64,000 bases of DNA from Bdellovibrio sp. ArHS (GCF_000786105.1 NZ_JTEV01000006.1:80410-144409), one strand, 5' to 3'; counted from the stretch's first letter, positions 35,457 to 44,222 are shown. Program-made: numbers and translations. Notes: a model not told the origin generated them from the sequence alone.

Positions 35457-37385
35457 ATGCGTCGTCTCAATTTAGGGTCCCACATCGTCCCCGCTCTCGT
35501 TGCGGGCTCCTTTATTTTTCTTCTTACTAGTTGTTTGAATGGCAAATCGGACAAGAAGTCGCAGAAGACTGAAGAGGCCTTCAGATATTCTAAAGTCGAA
35601 ATGTCTTCCTATTCGGTTAGCCCTTCGAGTGTTGAGATATTGCAAGACCCCAGACTGACTTTGGGAGTCGCGCATGGTTTTGCAAACACCCTCTCAGAAT
35701 TTCGCAATTCTGAATGTTCAAGAGCCTGGGATATTAAATTGCCTTCGTTGATGCAAGCCCCTTGGTTGTTCTGGGAGATTGCCGAAAAAACTTATTTCTG
35801 CGACAACGCTTCGTCTCCGCAGATTCGAGGTCGCGAAATTTCCTATGCCTCTGCGGATCTCTCTAAACGCTTTATCATTCCGAATGACTCGAGCGAGGGG
35901 GCCTTCCGGATGATTTACGACACTTCGAAAGAATGGCGCAAGGGTTGCAACCTATCAAAACCCGATGGAAATCTGCTGCCGCGCTACCCGCATCCTGCCA
36001 CCCAATGGCCTCACTTTTTAATCGGCCAACTTTTTGAAGACCCCCGTCAGCCTCAAAAAAATCTTTGGCTGAATGCCGGGAAAAAATACACTCTTCGCGC
36101 TTCCGTCCGTTTAAATGAAAGCCAAAGAATGATGGTTGAAAACTGCCCACAAGGCAGTTGGCCAACACCTGGAAATGGCGACGAAACCCATCAGATTTTT
36201 TACATCGCTCTTATTCTAAAACATAAAAACCATCCTCGTCACATTGGGACTAAGATCAATGTCAACCAGATCTATGCCCTCGCACCTGTGTTTTACTCTC
36301 CCGATGGCACCAACCACTTAGACGTAGGTTCCTGGGTCGATTCGGATCAATTTGGCAACGCCGTTCATTTTGCCCCAGGCTATCCTCAGCTTCGACGAGG
36401 TTCCTGGGTCGACGTGCAAATAGATGCGGATGCAATGACCCAAAGCGCCTTGAATGCCATTCAAGAAAAATATGGCGAGACTTTAAGACCCGATGATTAT
36501 CACGTCCTCGGAGTTTTAATTGGATGGGAGATCTGGGGCGGCTTTAAAAATGATATCGAAGTTAAAAATCTGTCGTTTCAAGCCACCGACAGCCCCCCGC
36601 CTCCTCCTCCGTCTTCGGATCCTTCATATGGAACAATCTTAGGACATATCGACGGTCTGAGCTCTTCTGGTTCGAACTATACGGTGAATGGTTGGGCTTG
36701 CGGCAAATCCGCTGCGACTTCGATCCCGGTTCATCTCTATTTAGGCGGCCAGGCCGGCACCGCGCAATCTATTTATGCCGGAGCTTATCAAGCTAATCTC
36801 TCCAGCGAATCTGCGATCTCGTCTTTATGTGGAACTCAAGGCATCCCTCATCGTTTCGCAATTCCGGTGAGCAAAGCCCTCGCTGAACAACATGCGACGA
36901 AACCGCTTTTTGTCCATGGCATATCGCCCTCGGGTCGACCGAATGCGATGATTGGGAACTCGGGGAATGTATTATTGCCCCCGCGCGCAGAAATTCCTCC
37001 ACCGCACGCGCCGACGCCTGATGAAGACAGCGGAATCATTCGAGGCTTTATCGATGGCATTGAACACTCCGGCACCCAACGTGCTCTAGTAGGTTGGGCC
37101 TGCGGAACGAAAATTTCAACACCGATTCAAATTCATCTTTATGTGGGATCTTCGGCGGGTACTCCCGGAGCAACTCTGATCGGTGGTTACACCGCCAATC
37201 AACCTAGCGAACCTGCGGTGGCCCAAGCTTGCGCTTCCGCTGGTAACGCTCATCGTTTTAAAATTCCTTTGAGCGCAGAATTATCACAGCGACATGCTGG
37301 CAAACGAATTTACATACATGGCATTTCTCCGACGGGAAAAAGCAACGACTTGCTAGGAACCTCGAAAGAGCTTTTCGTTCCCTAA
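35457..37385 (+). CDS. Lipoprotein with two C-terminal GWAC repeat domains
   Basis: 642 residues, lipobox FLLTSC (Cys about 22). A ~290-residue central part (about 90-375) is beta-rich with a jelly-roll look (LNAGKKYTLRASVRL, SWVDVQIDAD), then a Pro linker (PPPPPPSSDPS). Two homologous domains of about 115 residues follow (about 395-515 and 525-640), each with G.IDG…GWACG…HLY.G…C…HRF.IP…H…HGISP.G..N. Each has two Cys. I cannot name this domain family. GGGAG precedes the ATG. Possibly glycan binding; not proven. Confidence 0.72.
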   Translation: MRRLNLGSHIVPALVAGSFIFLLTSCLNGKSDKKSQKTEEAFRYSKVEMSSYSVSPSSVEILQDPRLTLGVAHGFANTLSEFRNSECSRAWDIKLPSLMQAPWLFWEIAEKTYFCDNASSPQIRGREISYASADLSKRFIIPNDSSEGAFRMIYDTSKEWRKGCNLSKPDGNLLPRYPHPATQWPHFLIGQLFEDPRQPQKNLWLNAGKKYTLRASVRLNESQRMMVENCPQGSWPTPGNGDETHQIFYIALILKHKNHPRHIGTKINVNQIYALAPVFYSPDGTNHLDVGSWVDSDQFGNAVHFAPGYPQLRRGSWVDVQIDADAMTQSALNAIQEKYGETLRPDDYHVLGVLIGWEIWGGFKNDIEVKNLSFQATDSPPPPPPSSDPSYGTILGHIDGLSSSGSNYTVNGWACGKSAATSIPVHLYLGGQAGTAQSIYAGAYQANLSSESAISSLCGTQGIPHRFAIPVSKALAEQHATKPLFVHGISPSGRPNAMIGNSGNVLLPPRAEIPPPHAPTPDEDSGIIRGFIDGIEHSGTQRALVGWACGTKISTPIQIHLYVGSSAGTPGATLIGGYTANQPSEPAVAQACASAGNAHRFKIPLSAELSQRHAGKRIYIHGISPTGKSNDLLGTSKELFVP

Positions 37386-37710
37386 TTTAAAACGACTGGA
37401 TCCTCTCACTTAAACAACGCCTGGCTTTGCGCCAGGCGACGCTCACAATAGGTCCCGGCCTTCACTGTCAGACTGTCAAAAGTCGTTCGCCGCCAGGACA
37501 AAATCGACAAAAAAGACCTACGTTAAATATTCACTTCGTTGGAATCCAAAGGCGAAAATCTTCCCACAAGAAAACTGACCAGAAAACTCCTTGGGCCTTG
37601 TCGAAGCATGGAATTTAGTGAGGTGGTTGAGGCGAGCGTCCCTGCTGAGCGCAGCATTGGACTAAGACGTGCTGCTATCAGAAGACTGTCTTCCGATAGC
37701 AGCGGATTGG
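37386..37710. other. Intergenic stretch between convergent lipoprotein genes
   Basis: This 325-bp stretch holds two hairpins and no convincing gene. The first is GCCTGGC / GCCAGGC at 37419-37437, shortly after the gene at 35457. The second, much stronger one is at 37671-37703. Short open frames here have no ribosome site. Confidence 0.6.
37671..37703. terminator. Strong hairpin after the QNC lipoprotein gene
   Basis: Arms GCTGCTATC-A-GAAGAC and GTCTTC-C-GATAGCAGC: 15 of 16 positions pair, with almost no loop. It lies 8 bp past the stop of the reverse-strand lipoprotein gene. It lacks a T run on either side, so Rho-independent termination is doubtful. Confidence 0.55.
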
Positions 37711-38847
37711 TTACGAACACTGACACGTAAATACGGTCCCACGATCATTCGTGGCTTTGGCTCCCTTATTCGCCGTACTACAAGAGGCCGTGGGTGAGGA
37801 CTCTGGACCAGCTACAATTCCTGACCAAGAACATCGCGTTCCTGTCGATCCTCCGTAATTTTTTGACCCGATCGCACAATCACCATAGCCAGGGCGTTTG
37901 ACCACGATATTCGCGGACTGAAACACTTTACCTGTCGCCGGATCACGCACAACGGTGCGATAAGTTCCCGGGACGATCACGGGGTTTCCGCTCAAGTTAA
38001 AAACGGCTGTCGGATGTGTGAATGTTCGTGTCGCTGAATTGTAAGACCACTCAGGAAACAGATATCTAAACTTAGACGCGGAATCACACTTGAAGCTCTC
38101 TCCATAGCGAGGGTGTCCAGGTGGCATATCCAACGTATACTCAGAACAAACCTGAACATCCATAGGCGCGTTTTGGACCGTTTGGTTGATGATCGCCGCT
38201 CCGGCCAAAGAGCAGTCCACACGAGCGGCTTCGGTTGAAGCTCCATTCACAACAATACCAGATTGACAATGCCCGAATCCGGTTCGTTTCACCAGAATTT
38301 CTCCTGAACGAAAAATTTCTCCAGTATGATCGCGAACCACAAGCCAATAGCTGCCGGGAACAATGGTATCATCATCGTTCACCTTATAAGGTGTTCGTGT
38401 GGACCACTGCCTTAATGAGGCGTCATAACTCCACTGATCCAAATTTGGTGCCGCAAACTTTTCAGGTCGATCACAAAAACTTTGTTCATTATATCGAGGA
38501 TGCCCTGCCGGCATATCCAAGATATATTCCGCACACACTGAGATCGACGAAGGAGCATTTTTAATCACCTGATGGATTTCGGAGCCCGCTTTAGAGCAGT
38601 CCTCTTTAGCTACGGCCGTCGAAGACGCTACCACTTGAATTTTATTTGTTAAGCTAGGTTCAGAATAATACCCTCCGGAGGAGTATCCTGGCACCGAAAC
38701 TCCCCCTCCACGAGCAAAATTCGACGATGATGCGGATAAGGCAGCGCCTTCCGTATCAAAACCTTGCGAAGAACAGTTTTGAAAAGCCACGACTATTCCT
38801 GAGACCGCGACGACAGCCACGGTGCCCTTTACAAGACGACTCGACAT
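37711..38847 (-). CDS. QNC-type lipoprotein with two Cys4 repeats of another type
   Basis: 378 residues; lipobox VVAFQNC (Cys about 25) then S-S-Q-G-F. After a Ser/Gly spacer come two repeats of about 125 residues (about 78-200 and 208-330): DCS.AG…NAP…VC.EY.LDMP.GHPRY…CD…WSY…IVPG.Y..VVRD..G..F.S..I.VKR.G.G.C, four Cys each. A short tail has four more Cys. Ribosome site AGGGGGATGTA. It lies directly downstream of the pilin-like gene at 38970, and palindrome 6 lies in the 122-bp gap between them. Function unknown. Confidence 0.8.
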   Translation of the reverse strand: MSSRLVKGTVAVVAVSGIVVAFQNCSSQGFDTEGAALSASSSNFARGGGVSVPGYSSGGYYSEPSLTNKIQVVASSTAVAKEDCSKAGSEIHQVIKNAPSSISVCAEYILDMPAGHPRYNEQSFCDRPEKFAAPNLDQWSYDASLRQWSTRTPYKVNDDDTIVPGSYWLVVRDHTGEIFRSGEILVKRTGFGHCQSGIVVNGASTEAARVDCSLAGAAIINQTVQNAPMDVQVCSEYTLDMPPGHPRYGESFKCDSASKFRYLFPEWSYNSATRTFTHPTAVFNLSGNPVIVPGTYRTVVRDPATGKVFQSANIVVKRPGYGDCAIGSKNYGGSTGTRCSWSGIVAGPESSPTASCSTANKGAKATNDRGTVFTCQCS

Positions 38848-38917
38848 TACATCCCCCTACTTACTTGCATTTTATCGGCTCGACCTTCGCCCGCCAGAAG
38901 AGACCGGCAGATGAATC

Positions 38918-38940
38918 CGTGTATTTCGGAACAAAACACA
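38918..38940. promoter_or_regulatory. Operator-like palindrome 6 (imperfect)
   Basis: GTGT-N13-ACAC with T-rich and A-rich inner arms; spacing is one base longer than in most copies. It lies about 80 bp upstream of the QNC lipoprotein start, which suggests that this gene has its own promoter. Confidence 0.5.
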
Positions 38941-38969
38941 ATTTCACTCTTTTTCTTGATTTCACTGTC

Positions 38970-39938
38970 TCAATAGCGAACATACCATCGCGTCGGAACA
39001 GCAATACCTGGGCAGCCATTGGTGTTGGGCTGATTGACAGGACTACAATATATACTTCCATCTGTTCCAAATCGTGCCGAAGCAGCGCCAATAAACGGAT
39101 TCATTTCACCGGCAAATCGAACCGGGCTTAGACAGTAAATAGTTTTGGTAATACCTGATCGATACGCCTGCTGACACAATTCATTTCTATCCGAGGCCGT
39201 CACTCCAGGTCCGGTCACTTTTACGTCAGCACCTTCGCCAATAGCCTTTTCAAATTCTTCAAACTTTCCAAAAACAGTTCCGCCGGATTCCGAATTTTCA
39301 TAGATCAGATGCCAGCGTCCGTCTTGAAAACAAGCGGCCTTTGATGGCCATCCTTTCGCGGCAAAATCCACACAGGTCGGCGAGTAGACACCCTGAGCTG
39401 TGCCTTGGGTCGGTTCACTTAAACGGCTGCAACTGACAATCTTTCCTGATTCATCCGTCGCCAAATGCAAAGGGACTGTGCGATTCATATTAATGCTCAG
39501 ACCCGACTTTCCTTTTACACCAAGATCAATGGAACCTAAATAGCGATTGGCCCCGAGCGCGCTATCAACTTTGAAAGCAATACTTTCTACGCTCAGAATA
39601 TTCTGATAAGGTTTGCCAACTTTGATGATCTCTTTAGACCCCAGAGCCCCACTGGCACTGACATCTTTGAAAACGACGTTGTTTTCGATGACCGCCGGCA
39701 GTGAGCCCGGCACCTGTTTCCCGGCAAAGTGTAAATTGCAGTAAGTCGGATCGCCAAGCATTCCGGAAATCTGAACAGCCAAATCCTCAGCGGCATAAAA
39801 GCTTCGCGAATGTGACATGCTGTCAATTCCGCTGGAGACGGCCGTCGCGATGCCGGCGACCAACATAGATGAAATACCGACAGCCAGCATAGTTTGCACT
39901 AGTGTGAAGCCTTTGTTATTTATCTTCGCCATCGCCAT
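38970..39938 (-). CDS. Prepilin-like protein with Gln at position +5
   Basis: Start at the ATG at 39938 (AAGGAG six bases upstream). 322 residues. The leader ends at Gly10 and the mature part starts FTLVQTMLAVG, with a hydrophobic helix to about residue 35. As in the protein at 26154, Glu5 is replaced by Gln. The globular part is large for a pilin and has about eight Cys, mostly in the last 120 residues. Large non-Glu5 pseudopilins are tip proteins in type II secretion and type IV pili, so a tip role is inferred. It precedes the QNC lipoprotein gene on the same strand. Confidence 0.82.
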   Translation of the reverse strand: MAMAKINNKGFTLVQTMLAVGISSMLVAGIATAVSSGIDSMSHSRSFYAAEDLAVQISGMLGDPTYCNLHFAGKQVPGSLPAVIENNVVFKDVSASGALGSKEIIKVGKPYQNILSVESIAFKVDSALGANRYLGSIDLGVKGKSGLSINMNRTVPLHLATDESGKIVSCSRLSEPTQGTAQGVYSPTCVDFAAKGWPSKAACFQDGRWHLIYENSESGGTVFGKFEEFEKAIGEGADVKVTGPGVTASDRNELCQQAYRSGITKTIYCLSPVRFAGEMNPFIGAASARFGTDGSIYCSPVNQPNTNGCPGIAVPTRWYVRY

Positions 39939-40015
39939 CTTTATCTCCTTGAGCAACATCTAAAGAATCTACTCGGCACAAAAATGAGGCCTCTAGATTG
40001 CCTATTCTTCATTTT

Positions 40016-40038
40016 CGTGTTTTCAAAAGATACACACT
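40016..40038. promoter_or_regulatory. Operator-like palindrome 7 (imperfect)
   Basis: CGTGTTTT…ACACACT; GTGT and ACAC are 11 or 13 bases apart depending on which ACAC is used. It lies about 88 bp upstream of the pilin-like gene start at 39938. Confidence 0.5.
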
Positions 40039-40175
40039 CAAAGAAGTCGGAGCTGACTCAAAACAGAACAATCAGCTGCAAAGGTTCGAAAAAGTTATGT
40101 GCTAATAAACGGACGAGGGGCCACTAAACAAGGCAGGGGAAAACATGCCGCAGTTCCCCCCTTTAATTGAACTAG

Positions 40176-40556
40176 CTACTTTTGCACATTATAGTAAGGA
40201 ATTTCAATAATAGATCTAAAGCCATTTTTTGTTGTCATTGAAAGAACAATCTTCCTTAAAGACTCGATCATCTTTCCTTGCTTGCCCAATAAATGCCCCA
40301 AACTTTTTTGCGAACAGTTCACCTTAAAGATGGTTGTCTTTTCCCCATGTACTATTTCAACACCAAAGCCGGAAGTGTCGGGCAATATTCTTGTGAGAAT
40401 ATCTTCTAGAATCGTCTTAACTTCTTTAGAGTATTCTGTTCTGCATATGCGATTTGTTGAGGCCGTTTCATTGAAATCTTCCATCTGAGTCTCTTTCGAA
40501 CTCCAAGAACTCGCGTCCTTCTTTTTTACTATTCGGATTACCGGTATGGCAGACAT
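40176..40556 (-). CDS. KH-domain RNA-binding protein (KhpA-like core with N-terminal extension)
   Basis: 126 residues. The C-terminal ~80 residues have the single KH-domain pattern of KhpA-type proteins, with the RNA-binding GxxG loop in LGHLLGKQGKMIESLRKIV and a following beta strand. The N-terminal ~45 residues are polar and not conserved-looking. KhpA-type proteins bind RNA broadly and are normally housekeeping genes beside rpsP; here the gene stands alone in the accessory island with palindrome 8 upstream. A strong GGGGAGGGG ribosome site precedes the ATG. Post-transcriptional control of the island is possible but only inferred. Confidence 0.78.
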   Translation of the reverse strand: MSAIPVIRIVKKKDASSWSSKETQMEDFNETASTNRICRTEYSKEVKTILEDILTRILPDTSGFGVEIVHGEKTTIFKVNCSQKSLGHLLGKQGKMIESLRKIVLSMTTKNGFRSIIEIPYYNVQK

Positions 40557-40650
40557 TGCCCCTCCCCTTCATTGACAACTTACACACAAGTAATGTTATC
40601 GGGAGATTTGAGGGTCTCGATAGATTTTTGGCGTCACCTAGATCTTGTTT

Positions 40651-40672
40651 CGTGTTTAAAGTAAAAAACACA
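40651..40672. promoter_or_regulatory. Operator-like palindrome 8
   Basis: CGTGTTT…AAACACA, GTGT-N12-ACAC type, 22 bp; outer GTTT/AAAC extends the symmetry with one offset. It lies about 105 bp upstream of the KH-domain gene. Confidence 0.6.
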
Positions 40673-40781
40673 AACAAGCGACGTCCTTCATAAGACGCCG
40701 CCATCGACACGATCCACTCCGAAACTTATTCACAAATTCAAAAAAATCCTTCATGGTTTGTGAACCCGCCCTTCTATCCCC

Positions 40782-41585
40782 TTAGGGGGTCGGACATTTG
40801 TTGATCAATCGGGATGTAATTCCCTTTCTTTTCAATAAAGCTTTTGCCGCCGTCGCTACATGTGAATTTGATTTATTCAGTCGTTCAAAAACACAAGACA
40901 TCATCAAACCACCGTAGTCCTGTCTGGGGACCTGCTCTAGAGTAGCCTCGAATATCACCAACCATTTTTCAGACAAGATATTCCCGTGTGGCAAAGAACC
41001 AGCCATCCAGGATAGAGCATCCACTGACGAGTTCTGAAAATATCGCCCCAACGAACTCGACAAAAAGATTTTCCATCCGTCCGTTCGAGATAAAAATAGC
41101 TGCTCTTGGTCGGCCACTTTAAACAAATTTATTAAAGACCGTCGGCGAACGGCATTAGCCAAATTGACTAAATATTCAGAAGTCTCATAGTTCCCATCCA
41201 GAATACCCATGATCGGAAGGTATTCATGGATAACAATCTGTCGAAGAGAAATTGATCCTGAGTAGGTTCGCCATAACGACTCATTGATTTCAACCAGGGG
41301 TGGATTTCTTGAAGGATGATTGATTGCAATCACTTCGAATCCATTCCATAAAAGCTTTTCCCGCAATACAACCTCAGTATTCGAACCGGCGCTCTGCCAC
41401 TGTGTTTTAAAGTTTTCATTCGGCGAAAACAGAAATGATGGGACCACATCAAAATCTCGATTCAGCTCTTCACGCAAGCTATGAAACTCTTGCAGAACAA
41501 CGTTTCCTCCGTGTGTTTCATGTCCTGCGAATGACGATTCATAAAAAAACAGAACACTCGCGATCAAAAATATTTTTTTTCTCAT
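40782..41585 (-). CDS. Secreted protein of unknown function
   Basis: 267 residues: signal peptide about 1-20 (SVLFFYESSFA), mature start GHETHGGNVV. A segment IVIHEYLPIMGILDGNYE carries an HE pair like the first half of a zinc-protease motif but lacks the second His, so enzymatic activity is not claimed. The C-terminal half is helical with two Cys (MSCVFE, NKCPTP). GAGGAG precedes the ATG. No family named; similar HE-x5-G segments occur, as far as I recall, in other secreted Bdellovibrio proteins. No TGTGT-type palindrome is seen in its upstream region. Confidence 0.68.
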   Translation of the reverse strand: MRKKIFLIASVLFFYESSFAGHETHGGNVVLQEFHSLREELNRDFDVVPSFLFSPNENFKTQWQSAGSNTEVVLREKLLWNGFEVIAINHPSRNPPLVEINESLWRTYSGSISLRQIVIHEYLPIMGILDGNYETSEYLVNLANAVRRRSLINLFKVADQEQLFLSRTDGWKIFLSSSLGRYFQNSSVDALSWMAGSLPHGNILSEKWLVIFEATLEQVPRQDYGGLMMSCVFERLNKSNSHVATAAKALLKRKGITSRLINKCPTP

Positions 41586-41747
41586 TCACAAACTCCTCGT
41601 GAAAAAGAGTCTATAGGCTGACGAAATAAAAAAACAATATGAATAATCCAAGGTCCGGAATGCAGCATTCAAGCTTGGAAAAATGACTCAAACAATGTCT
41701 ACTGAAAATAGTTGATCTTTAAAAACTATATTGATGCCGGAATTTTT

Positions 41748-42560
41748 ATGAAAAATGTTAATAGCTGTGTAGAGAATCCCAACGACAACTTTGTAGAGAA
41801 ACTAAAGGAAATTTTCTCCCGTCGCTCAGAAAAGAACTCTAAATACTCTCTTCGCGCATTCGCGCGAGATCTTCAAATAGAACCCAGTCTTCTTTCCAAA
41901 ATCATGCGCGGTCTGTACCCTCTCACGGAAGCAATGCTGCAAAGAATCGCGCGACGCTTGGGCTTGTCCGAAGAAGAGATCGCGAACCTCGTTCAAGAAT
42001 TTCGCTTACAAAATAAAGCTCTTGAAGAAGGGAAGGCTGAAAAAGCCAACACTTTTTTTCCAATAGCTATCGACCATCTTAAGTATATTTCCGAAAGCTA
42101 TCACATTGATTTATTGGCGCTGATCGAAACGGTCGATTTTAAAAATGATATTGGTTGGATTGCAAATAGACTGGATCTATCAGAAGAAAAAGTGAAAGAT
42201 GCATTCGACAGACTTGTTCGCCTCGGATATATCGTCCTGAACGAACAAAAGGTCACTTTGGGTAAACCACAATATTCCACGTTGGGGTTCCCTTCCACAA
42301 GTGACTCATTAAAACAGATGCAAGCGACTTCTTTAGAACAGGCTATAAAGGCATTATTCAAAGTTCCTCTAAACGAACGCAGTCAGTCCACGCTCACTTT
42401 TGCGGTGGACATGAAATTGATTCCAAAAATCATCGACGAAATAAATAGCTTCCGCCGAAAAATTAACAAATTAGCTTCCGTCGAGGGAAAACGCCCCACT
42501 GAAGTCTATCACCTTTCTTTATCGCTTTATCCGGTAACCACTAGAAATAATCGTCGATAA
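41748..42560 (+). CDS. TIGR02147/DUF4423-type DNA-binding regulator, second copy
   Basis: 270 residues from the ATG at 41748 (weak CCGGAA ribosome site; a TTG at 41712 is the alternative). N-terminal helix-turn-helix (YSLRAFARDLQIEPSLLSKIMRG…TEAMLQRIARRLGL) and the family core (DLLALIETVDFKNDIGWIANRLDLSEEKVKDAFDRLVRLGYI) align with the regulator at 21325, and both end with a TEVYxLSLxLYPVT-type segment. The two regulators bracket the lipoprotein-pilin island. Target sites unknown; the shared palindromes are candidates. Confidence 0.83.
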   Translation: MKNVNSCVENPNDNFVEKLKEIFSRRSEKNSKYSLRAFARDLQIEPSLLSKIMRGLYPLTEAMLQRIARRLGLSEEEIANLVQEFRLQNKALEEGKAEKANTFFPIAIDHLKYISESYHIDLLALIETVDFKNDIGWIANRLDLSEEKVKDAFDRLVRLGYIVLNEQKVTLGKPQYSTLGFPSTSDSLKQMQATSLEQAIKALFKVPLNERSQSTLTFAVDMKLIPKIIDEINSFRRKINKLASVEGKRPTEVYHLSLSLYPVTTRNNRR

Positions 42561-42749
42561 AACGATCAGCATACAATTCGAGAAATTTATATTGGGGTCG
42601 GCTGAGGTTCTGGCGACGGGGATCTAAGTACGCCATCTGCCTAGGAGCGAACAAAAGCCCCTCTATCTCGGGCCTATTTTGTCTTCAGCCATCAAGATTC
42701 GACAGCAAAAATCCGAAGTTCTGAACATATTCTGGTACTGGAGGGCCCG

Positions 42750-44222
42750 TTGCTCAAACTTTTTTGGAAGAATCGCAGCATCCATTCGAAACTCATCATT
42801 CTCTGTCTATTCTCCATCCTTCCCTATTGGCTGTTCATGAGCCTGTACCTAATGCCTTTGATTTTTCAAAATAAGATGCAGGACAGAAAGAATAGCCTCA
42901 CAAAGGTCATCGACATCGTCACCTCAGAGCTTCAAGTCATTCAGAAAAAAGAAAAAACAGGACTGCTTTCAACTGAGCAAGCCCAGAATGCTTTCAAAGA
43001 ACTTGTTCAAGCCCACCGCTATGCTGACAAAGAATATATCTGGATTCATGATCTTTCAGGCACCATGCAGTTACATCCAATAAATACAAAACTTAACGGC
43101 ACTTCGATTCTTGCGATGAAGGACCCCAATGGAAATCCTCTTTTCCAAAAAATGAACGAGATCGTCAAGAAAGATCAGGCCGGATTTCATGAATACTTAT
43201 GGCCCAAGCCCGGTGAGGAACAGCCCCAGCCCAAGCTCAGCTACGTCAAGCTGGACCCTCACTGGAATTGGGTTCTGGGGACGGGAGTGTATATTGATGA
43301 TATCAATAAAGAACTGAACTCTTTGAAAAAAAATGTCGGCCTTGTCTACACAATCATCTCGGTTTTTTCGTTGGGGCTCTTTTATCTACTTTCATCAAAC
43401 CTAGTCCGCAAAATCGACCAACTGAGTATCGACGTCGCTGCGACCAGCATTCAAATCGAGGGAATCAGCCAGTCCATTTCTAAATCTGGAAAAGAAGTGA
43501 ATCTGAACACTGAGAAATCAAACGAAAATATTCAATCCAGTTTGGCATCGCTCAAAATTTTGCAGGAGATCTCTGAAAACAACCGGGCGCAATCTCACAA
43601 TGTGGTCCATCTTTCCAAAGAATCTGAAATGGCCGCTAAGTCAGGCTACGACAAACTTCAGGAACTCAATCAGGCAGTAAAAGATCTTTCGCAAACCAAC
43701 GAAAAGGTGATCGATTCCATGGCTGTTATCGACGACATTGCATTCCAGACTAACTTACTGGCACTTAACGCGTCTGTCGAAGCCGCTCGCGCCGGTGAAG
43801 CAGGGCGCGGTTTCGCGGTCGTCGCCGACGCTGTCAGATCACTTGCCTTGAAGTCTGCAGAAGCCGCAAAGGATGTCAGAACGGTGACGGAAGAGTCCAA
43901 GATTAAAACAGAAAAAAGCGTCCTTCTAGCTGAACAAGGCATGAGCGATCTAAAATCCATTTCAGATTCTTTTGTTCGCGTCGTCGAAATTAATCAAAAA
44001 ATCGCCTTGGCTTCGGATCAGCAAAACGAAGGTGTCGGCCGGATTGAAAATGACATTCAAAACGTCTCCGCAACCATGGTCGACTTCGCCAAAAGCGCCC
44101 AGGAAACATCTGTGAATTCCTACGAGCTGTCGGCGTATTCAAAGGCCGTAATCAAACAGATAAATAAAATGACTGTGCAACTTATTGGCAAACTCCCAGA
44201 AAGAGACCTCAAGCATGACTAG
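42750..44222 (+). CDS. Methyl-accepting chemotaxis protein, single-Cache sensor
   Basis: 490 residues from a TTG start with GGAGG five bases upstream. Membrane helix about 15-35, a periplasmic single-Cache domain (about 40-195; [34 protein letters not shown]), a second helix about 198-215, no clear HAMP, and the signalling domain with the conserved hairpin tip ([40 protein letters not shown]). It senses small molecules and feeds the CheA/CheW array. It is followed by an overlapping bacteriohemerythrin gene, so an oxygen link is likely. Confidence 0.93.
   Translation: MLKLFWKNRSIHSKLIILCLFSILPYWLFMSLYLMPLIFQNKMQDRKNSLTKVIDIVTSELQVIQKKEKTGLLSTEQAQNAFKELVQAHRYADKEYIWIHDLSGTMQLHPINTKLNGTSILAMKDPNGNPLFQKMNEIVKKDQAGFHEYLWPKPGEEQPQPKLSYVKLDPHWNWVLGTGVYIDDINKELNSLKKNVGLVYTIISVFSLGLFYLLSSNLVRKIDQLSIDVAATSIQIEGISQSISKSGKEVNLNTEKSNENIQSSLASLKILQEISENNRAQSHNVVHLSKESEMAAKSGYDKLQELNQAVKDLSQTNEKVIDSMAVIDDIAFQTNLLALNASVEAARAGEAGRGFAVVADAVRSLALKSAEAAKDVRTVTEESKIKTEKSVLLAEQGMSDLKSISDSFVRVVEINQKIALASDQQNEGVGRIENDIQNVSATMVDFAKSAQETSVNSYELSAYSKAVIKQINKMTVQLIGKLPERDLKHD

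Noticed and set aside
37427-37730. Short plus-strand open frames in the gap after the GWAC lipoprotein
   Set aside because: No ribosome site, no sensible composition, and they cover the two hairpins.
40782-41585. Zinc metalloprotease call for the secreted protein with HEYLPIMG
   Set aside because: The second His of HExxH is missing, so the name is not supported.
42540-42560. GTCGATAA as a sigma-28 promoter for the chemoreceptor at 42750
   Set aside because: It lies inside the end of the regulator gene, about 190 bp from the start, and has no -35 match.
42561-42749. Riboswitch (for example cyclic di-GMP type) before the chemoreceptor gene
   Set aside because: The conserved segments of known classes are not seen.
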